NCBI RefSeq assembly: GCF_003574445.1
Contig: NZ_KZ984565.1
Span: forward strand, 124,001-188,000
DNA: 64,000 nt
Reading direction: 5' to 3'
Source: Streptomyces sp. YIM 130001
Lineage (GTDB): Bacteria; Actinomycetota; Actinomycetes; Streptomycetales; Streptomycetaceae
Shown here piece after piece: positions 58,986-64,000 of the stretch. The notes under the pieces were generated by a model. The model was not told the DNA's origin, ran no database searches, and saw nothing but the letters and a program-made list of their open reading frames with translations. Position numbers and translations under genes: made by a program. Every line of letters starts with the position of its first letter. The first letter of the stretch is position 1.

Positions 58986-60713
58986 ATGACGGCGGAGCGC
59001 GTGGACCGGGCGAGCGAAGGGCCGGGCGGAGGGGCGAGCGGCTGGGGGCGAGGCGCGGCAGGAGGCGGCGGCCAGGGCCCGACGGCCCGCACCCGCGCCC
59101 GCATCCCCATGCGAGGCGACCTCGAATGGGGCACCGTCCCCCGCCTGGTCCGCTCGGCGGCCGAGCGCTACGGCGACCGGGAAGCCGTCGTCGAGGGCCG
59201 CACGCGCATCTCGTACGCAGAACTCGGCGAACGCGTGGAGCGGGCCGCCGGGGCCTGCATCGCCTCCGGCGTCGAACCGGGCGACCGCGTCGCCGTCTGG
59301 GCACCCAACACCCTGGACTGGATCGTGTCCGCCCTCGGCGCGGTCACCGCCGGCGCGGTACTCGTCCCGCTCAACACCCGCTTCAAGGGCGCCGAAGCGG
59401 CCTACGTCCTCGAACGCTCCCGCGCCAAACTCCTCTTCGTCACCGGCACCTTCCTCGGCACCTCGTACGTCGCGTCCCTGCGCCGCGCCACCGCCGAAGG
59501 CCCGGGCGACGGCCCGCTCCCCGCCCTCCCGCACCTGGAACACGTCGTCGTCCTCTCCGACGACGCCCCCGGCGCCTTCCGCACCTGGAAGGACTTCCTC
59601 GCGGGCGGCGACACGGTCGGCTCCGCCGAGGTCGCCGCCCGCGCCGACGCCGTCGAGTCCGCATCGCCCTCCGACATCATCTTCACCTCCGGCACCACCG
59701 GCCGGCCCAAGGGCGCGATCATCACCCACGCCCAGACCCTGCGCTGCTACGACGTGTGGAGCGAACTCGGCGGCCTGCGCGAGGGCGACCGCTATCTGAT
59801 CGTGAACCCGTTCTTCCATACCTTCGGCTACAAGGCCGGCGTCATCGCCTGCCTGATGCGCGGCGCCACGATGATCCCGCAGCCGGTCTTCAACGTGGAC
59901 ACCGTCCTCGCCAACATCGCCGCCGAGTCGATCTCCGTACTCCCCGGGCCGCCCACCCTCCACCAGTCACTCCTCGACCACCCCGCCCGCGCGGCCCACG
60001 ACCTCACCGCGCTGCGCCTGGTCGTCACCGGCGCCGCGGTCGTACCGCTGCAACTCGTCGAACGCCTCCGCTCCGAACTCCACATCGCCACCGTCCTCAC
60101 CGCCTACGGCCTCTCCGAGGCCGGCGGCATCGTCACCATGTGCCGCCGCGGCGATCCGGCCGAGGTCATCGCCGCCACGTCCGGACGCGCCATCCCCGAC
60201 ACCGAGGTGCAGGTCGTCACCCCCGACGGCGACGAGGCACCGCCCGGCACCCCCGGCGAGATCATGGTCCGCGGACACAACGTCATGCAGGGCTACTTCG
60301 AGGACCCGCAGGAGACCAAGAAGGCCATCACGCCGGACGGCTGGCTGCGCACCGGAGACGTGGGCGTCCTCGACACCGGCGGCAACCTCCGCATCACCGA
60401 CCGCATCAAGGACATGTTCATCGTCGGCGGCTTCAACGCGTATCCCGCCGAGATCGAGCAACTCCTCGGCCTGCACCCGGACATAGCGGACGTCGCGGTC
60501 GTCGGCGTCCCCGACCCCCGCCTCGGCGAGGTCGGCAGCGCCTACGTCGTCCGCCACCCGGACACCACCCTCACCGCCGACGACGTCATCGCCTGGTCCC
60601 GCCGCGAGATGGCCAACTACAAGGTCCCCCGCGAGGTCCACTTCCTCCCGGACCTGCCACGCAACGCGAGCGGCAAGGTGGTCAAGGGAGAGCTGCGGGC
60701 ACGGGTGGGGTGA
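58986..60713 (+). CDS. Acyl-CoA ligase (FadD3-like, AMP-forming)
   Basis: A 575-residue ANL-superfamily ligase. The P-loop is SDIIFTSGTTGRPKGAIITH; further motifs are AYGLSEAGGIVT (A5), GWLRTGDVG (A7), RIKDMFIVGGFNAYPAEIE (A8) and the C-terminal adenylation lysine in PRNASGKVVKGEL. It activates a carboxylic acid as CoA thioester. The pattern is close to FadD3, which in mycobacteria activates a steroid-ring-derived acid; that substrate is inference here. Residues 1-41 are Gly/Ala-rich and may not be translated: ATG 59109 is an alternative, but the ATG at 58986 has GGGAGG 6 nt upstream. Confidence 0.9.
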   Translation: MTAERVDRASEGPGGGASGWGRGAAGGGGQGPTARTRARIPMRGDLEWGTVPRLVRSAAERYGDREAVVEGRTRISYAELGERVERAAGACIASGVEPGDRVAVWAPNTLDWIVSALGAVTAGAVLVPLNTRFKGAEAAYVLERSRAKLLFVTGTFLGTSYVASLRRATAEGPGDGPLPALPHLEHVVVLSDDAPGAFRTWKDFLAGGDTVGSAEVAARADAVESASPSDIIFTSGTTGRPKGAIITHAQTLRCYDVWSELGGLREGDRYLIVNPFFHTFGYKAGVIACLMRGATMIPQPVFNVDTVLANIAAESISVLPGPPTLHQSLLDHPARAAHDLTALRLVVTGAAVVPLQLVERLRSELHIATVLTAYGLSEAGGIVTMCRRGDPAEVIAATSGRAIPDTEVQVVTPDGDEAPPGTPGEIMVRGHNVMQGYFEDPQETKKAITPDGWLRTGDVGVLDTGGNLRITDRIKDMFIVGGFNAYPAEIEQLLGLHPDIADVAVVGVPDPRLGEVGSAYVVRHPDTTLTADDVIAWSRREMANYKVPREVHFLPDLPRNASGKVVKGELRARVG

Positions 60714-60844
60714 ACGCGGGCCGGCTCTGGGAGCATCTCCTCCAGGGCCGTCGGGGCGCCGTACGGAACTCGATTCCCGGCAGCGGCGAAGGACGGGTGC
60801 AAGCCCGAGCCCTTCACACGTCCACCCGACGAACAGGAGCCCCG

Positions 60845-61221
60845 ATGACCGTAGAACCGGGCGTCCGCAGCCGTGAGGACAGCGACGCCCGCGTGATCGA
60901 GCGGTCCCGGGACGAGCCCGAGCAGTTCGCCGTCCTCTTCGACCGGCACGCGGGCGCCGTACACCGGTACGCCGCCCGCCGCCTCGGTCCGGAGGCGGCG
61001 GAGGACCTGATGGCCGACACCTTCACCACGGCCTTCGCCCGACGACACCGGTACGACGCCGCGCGCGGTGACGCCCGGCCCTGGCTGTTCGGCATCGCGA
61101 CCAATCTCGTGGGCCGGCACCGCAGGGCCGAGGCGCGCCGCTTCAAGGCGATGTCCCGGGTGCCGGCTCCCGTCACGGACGAGGAGCCGGTCGCGGACCG
61201 GGCCGTCGCCCCTGCCGTCGC
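60845..61221 (+). pseudogene. ECF sigma factor, truncated after region 2
   Basis: From the ATG at 60845 about 120 codons encode the N-terminal part of an ECF sigma factor: region 2 with FAVLFDRHAGAVHRYAARRLG, AEDLMADTFTTAFARR and RPWLFGIATNLVGRHRRAEARR. The linker then begins (FKAMSRVPAPVTDEEP) but region 4, needed for -35 recognition, is absent: past about 61215 the frame enters the antisense of the next gene and is no longer sigma-like. The gene was cut by a deletion. The frame stays open to 61789 by chance. Confidence 0.78.
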
Positions 61222-61234
61222 GTACTCCGGTGGC

Positions 61235-61708
61235 TCAGCGCGGAGTGAGGCGGATGACCGGGTACTGACGGTCGGACTTGGTCTGGTACTTGCCGAGGCG
61301 GGGCTGGGCGGTGGTGATGCGCTCCCAGGCGCGTTCGCGCTCGGGGCCGCTGAGGCGGTGCGGTGTCACGGGCCGGGTGTCGCCGCCGGGCAGCTCGACC
61401 GACGCCCGGTCAGGGTGCCCCGTCAGGTTGGCGTGCCAGTCCGGGTGCTGACTTCCGCCGCCCGACGCGACGACCAGCCACGCGTCCGCGCCGTCCGCGC
61501 CGTCCGCGAACCACGCCACGGGAGTCTCCCGGGGCTGACCACTGCGCCGGCCCACGGTGTTCAGGATCAGTACGTCCATCCCCATGAACGTGCCGCGTCC
61601 TCGCCGGATCTTGCGGATCAGCCGGGCGTTCGCCCGCTGCTGCATCCACCGGGAGAACGCCCCGGGGGTGCCGGGCTTGCGCGCACCGGCCCGCTGGTCC
61701 TGCTGCAT
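61235..61708 (-). CDS. F420-type nitroreductase family protein (DDN-like)
   Basis: A 157-residue deazaflavin-dependent nitroreductase-type protein: FMGMDVLILNTVGRRSGQPRETPVAWFADG, WLVVASGGGSQHPDWHANLTGHPDRASVEL and a C-terminal RQYPVIRLTPR, each seen in the F420H2-binding split-barrel group. The ATG at 61708 is preferred (GAGG 6 nt upstream) over 61741. It reads against the truncated sigma gene, whose 3' end it may have replaced. Confidence 0.87.
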   Translation of the reverse strand: MQQDQRAGARKPGTPGAFSRWMQQRANARLIRKIRRGRGTFMGMDVLILNTVGRRSGQPRETPVAWFADGADGADAWLVVASGGGSQHPDWHANLTGHPDRASVELPGGDTRPVTPHRLSGPERERAWERITTAQPRLGKYQTKSDRQYPVIRLTPR

Positions 61709-61794
61709 GGTCGCCCTCGTCTCGGTCGGTTCGCCGTCCATGCTGCGACCGTAGGAGCGGTGGGGACGGGGGTGCTTCTCGAATCCTGACCGAT

Positions 61795-61962
61795 GGTGTG
61801 CGGGTGGCCGGTCGGTGTTCCCCGTGGGCGGCCGTCGGGAAGCTCGAACCGCTCGACGACGGTCACCGGATCCACGAACCCGTCCAGCGCGGCAGCGGCC
61901 GATCTGCCGATCGGCCCGCAACCGAGGACGACAGCCGCGCCGCCCTTGGGCGAAGTACTCAC
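61795..61962 (-). pseudogene. N-terminal fragment of an FAD-dependent oxidoreductase
   Basis: Some 56 codons from a GTG start at 61962 (GGAGG 9 nt upstream) give an FAD-binding start: GGAAVVLGCGPIGRSAAAAL, VDPVTVVERFELPDGRPRGTP and TGHPHT, as in FAD-dependent halogenase/monooxygenase-like proteins that continue for 400 residues. After that the frame reads into the upstream region of the nitroreductase gene and homology stops. The good ribosome binding site says it was once a real gene. Confidence 0.68.
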
Positions 61963-62105
61963 TACGGCCTACCTCCGGGTCGCCACCCGTTCCCCGCACC
62001 CGCTGCCCGCCGGGGTCGGACCGGCCAGGATCTCGATCGGGCCTTCGTGCACGGGCCGAACCACGACACTACGGCCGCCCTGCCGCACCCGGGGCACGCG
62101 TCCGA

Positions 62106-62894
62106 TCATCGGGGCCGGGGGTCCGGAGACGGTCGGTGCAAGGCGAGGTAGCGCCCCGGGGACGTGCCGACGGTTCGCCGGAACGCCGCGAGGAAGGCAC
62201 TCGGCGTCGCGTACCCCACCGCGTGTGCGACCCGGGAGACGGGCTGGCCCTCGGCGAGCGGGGGAAGCGCTGCGCGCAGCCGCACATGGGTACGCCAGCG
62301 GTCGAAGTGCATGCCGGTGTCGTGGACGAACAGCCGGGTCAGGGTGCGTCGGCTCACCCCGATCGCCCGCGCATGCGCCTCGAGGCTGCGATCGTCCGCG
62401 GGGTCGGCCAGCAGAGCGTCGGCCACCGCGCGTACGCGGTCGTCGGTGGGCTGCGGGACGTCGATGGGGGTGGCCGGCAAGGGACGGAGCAGGTCCAGGA
62501 CGACCGCCTCCGCCCGTAGCCGCGCGGCATCCTCGAGCTCGTGGAGACTCAAGTACGCGATCAGGTGGGCAAGCAGCCCGTCGACGCCGACGGGGGTCGG
62601 GTCCGTCCAGTCCAGATCGCATCTGTCCGGCTCGAAATAGAGGCTGCACAGCACCGCTTCGCGCGTCACGCCGGTCCTGTGGACCACACCTGCGGGAAGC
62701 CACAGCGCCCGTGTGGGTGGCAGGACCCAGTGGGCGTCGTCGATCGCGACGCCGAGCACACCGCGCCGCGCCCAGGCCAACTGGTGCTGTGGGTGCCGGT
62801 GCGGGATGAACCACTGCCCGTGCTCCAACGGGAAGTTCCCTACGACGATCGCGCCCGCGCCGGGCGGGACGGCTCCCTCGACGGCCTCGGTCAT
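62106..62894 (-). CDS. AraC-family transcriptional regulator (cupin type)
   Basis: A 262-residue regulator. The N-terminal part (about 15-110) is a cupin with histidines typical of AraC sensors (EHGQWFIPHRHPQHQLAW, LWLPAGVVHRTGVT). Two helix-turn-helix motifs follow in the last 100 residues (LEAHARAIGVSRRTLTRLFVHDTG cut; VSRVAHAVGYATPSAFLAAF) ending with TSPGRYLAL. It is divergent from the MFS exporter at 63048 and probably controls it. Confidence 0.9.
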   Translation of the reverse strand: MTEAVEGAVPPGAGAIVVGNFPLEHGQWFIPHRHPQHQLAWARRGVLGVAIDDAHWVLPPTRALWLPAGVVHRTGVTREAVLCSLYFEPDRCDLDWTDPTPVGVDGLLAHLIAYLSLHELEDAARLRAEAVVLDLLRPLPATPIDVPQPTDDRVRAVADALLADPADDRSLEAHARAIGVSRRTLTRLFVHDTGMHFDRWRTHVRLRAALPPLAEGQPVSRVAHAVGYATPSAFLAAFRRTVGTSPGRYLALHRPSPDPRPR

Positions 62895-63047
62895 GGTCCC
62901 CAGGCTATGTCCTCAACGCGATATGAGATGGCCCGGTAGCGCATCGCGGTCAACCCGGCAGCTGCATAGCGTCTTTTCCATGCCGATCGACGACCCACCG
63001 CGCCACTGCAGTTCACCGACGCCGCTCACGATGACCGGGCACCCGGC

Positions 63048-64000
63048 GTGACGAGGCCGCCGACCACGCCTGAGCGCAAGGCTCTCGTACGTCGGGGGCC
63101 GGCCCTCGTCGTGCTGTGCTTCGTCCAGTTCATGCTCGTCCTGGACGACAACGTGGTGAGTGTGGCGCTTCCCAGCATGCGGGAGGAGCTCGGCTTCAGC
63201 GCCGCGGGCCTTGCCTGGGTCGTCAACGCCTACTTCCTCGCCTTCGGCGGGCTGTTGCTGCTGTTCGGCCGCATGGCGGACCTGCTGGGCCGCAGGCGGG
63301 TCTTCCTGACCGGTGTGGCGCTGTTCGGCGCGGCGAGTGTGGTGTGCGGGCTCGCGCAGGAGCCCTGGCAGCTCGTGGCCGGGCGGTTCGTCCAGGGCGG
63401 GGGTGCGGCCATGGCGAGCCCGGCCGCGTTGGCGTTGATCACGCTGCTGTTCCCCGGCACTGCGGAGCGCGCCAAGGCGTTCAGCATCTGGGGCGGTATC
63501 GCCGGTCTGGGCGGCACGGCGGGCCTGGTGATATCCGGCGCGCTGACCGGCCTCGCGTCCTGGCGCTGGATCTTCCTGATCAACCTGCCGGTCGCCCTGG
63601 CGGCCGTGGCACTGCTCCCGCGCCTGGTACCCGAGAGCCGGGACGAGCGCGCGGTGCGCCTCGACGTTCCCGGTGCGGTGCTCGGCACAGGTGCCCTGGT
63701 GTCCCTGGTCTACGGACTGCTCAGGACCGGGGAGTCGGGCTGGCGCGACCTGTCCGCCGTCGGGCCGCTGGCGCCGGCCGTGGTCCTGGCCGTCGCCTTC
63801 GTCGCGGTCGAGACACGGACCGCCGAGCCGCTGGTGCCGTTGTCGTTCCTGCTCGTCCGCATCCGAGCCGTCGCGAACGGGGCGACCTTGCTGTTCTCCG
63901 CCGCGATGTATGCGATGGCCTTCCTGCTGATGGTGCACCTGCAGACCGTCCTCGGCTACCGCCCGCTCACTGCCGGCATCGCCTACCTGCCCTACGGTGC
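63048..64000 (+). CDS. MFS exporter, DHA2 family (partial, runs off the right edge)
   Basis: The first 317 codons of an EmrB/QacA-type exporter. The GTG at 63048 follows a small overlapping ORF; the first helix is LVVLCFVQFMLVLDDNVVSVALPSM (family form of LDxTIVNVALP), then FGRMADLLGRRR and GGALTGLASWRWIFLINLP-like blocks (here ISGALTGLASWRWIFLINLP) as in DHA2 proteins. The sequence breaks off at about helix 9 of 14. The neighbouring AraC protein is the likely regulator. Confidence 0.88.
   Translation, partial: MTRPPTTPERKALVRRGPALVVLCFVQFMLVLDDNVVSVALPSMREELGFSAAGLAWVVNAYFLAFGGLLLLFGRMADLLGRRRVFLTGVALFGAASVVCGLAQEPWQLVAGRFVQGGGAAMASPAALALITLLFPGTAERAKAFSIWGGIAGLGGTAGLVISGALTGLASWRWIFLINLPVALAAVALLPRLVPESRDERAVRLDVPGAVLGTGALVSLVYGLLRTGESGWRDLSAVGPLAPAVVLAVAFVAVETRTAEPLVPLSFLLVRIRAVANGATLLFSAAMYAMAFLLMVHLQTVLGYRPLTAGIAYLPYG

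Noticed and set aside
59126..61789. Very long plus-strand ORF of 887 codons
   Set aside because: Most of it is an out-of-frame shadow of the acyl-CoA ligase. Only codons from 60845 to about 61220 (sigma factor fragment) are real.

Overview
The window is very GC-rich, has start codons that often sit behind GGAGG-type ribosome binding sites, and carries gene families typical of streptomycetes (AfsK-like Ser/Thr kinases, F420-type nitroreductases, ROK and LacI sugar regulators, large secreted glucanases). It looks like chromosomal DNA of a Streptomyces or close relative. I see no rRNA, tRNA, CRISPR array, prophage or intact transposon.

Layout. 0.2-2.2 kb: a MocR/PdxR regulator divergent from an AhpD-like protein. 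2.3-6.3 kb: flavin reductase, enoyl-CoA hydratase and ADP-forming acyl-CoA synthetase, each transcription unit behind a CTGACGnnnCGTCAG-type operator. 6.3-10.6 kb: a secreted lysozyme-like protein, then a small leader ORF followed by an MFS exporter and an FBP-domain (FusB-like) protein, which looks like an attenuation-controlled resistance locus. 10.7-13.2 kb: FAD monooxygenase, DoxX and OB-fold proteins. 13.2-19.8 kb: a GntR-controlled catabolic island (semialdehyde dehydrogenase, DapA-family enzyme, MHS transporter, DhaK, DhaL). 19.8-22.6 kb: GNAT and flavin-split-barrel proteins, flanked by two arrays of related 8-bp repeats. 22.6-28.0 kb: a frameshifted beta-propeller lipoprotein and a receptor-like kinase with an extracellular binding-protein domain. 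28.1-31.9 kb: split-barrel protein, thiolase, AraC regulator and a truncated NmrA-like gene.

32-47.4 kb is a beta-glucan utilisation region: a GH55-like beta-helix protein, GH1 beta-glucosidase with an ABC importer and a ROK regulator, a LacI regulator, GH3, a clan GH-A glycosidase with a discoidin domain, and a DUF1996 protein. GAGAGCGCTCTC-core palindromes stand before the GH55-like gene, the DUF1996 gene and the LacI gene, so one LacI regulator may control all secreted enzymes.

47.5-50.6 kb: acyl-CoA dehydrogenase, F420-type protein and a TetR regulator. 50.6-56.4 kb: VOC protein, a kinase fused to a beta-propeller, a membrane protein and a winged-helix protein. 56.4-60.7 kb: hydratase, OB-fold protein, thiolase and acyl-CoA ligase around another CTGACG operator. 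60.8-62.0 kb is a scar with a truncated ECF sigma gene and a truncated FAD oxidoreductase. The window ends in an AraC regulator divergent from an MFS exporter that runs off the right edge.

The most interesting signals are (1) a dispersed regulon of CoA-thioester catabolism genes sharing a 15-bp TetR-type dyad at seven good sites plus one weak site over the TetR gene start; (2) the leader-peptide/attenuator arrangement before the MFS-FBP pair; (3) the shared LacI operator linking the glucanases and the uncharacterised DUF1996 protein.
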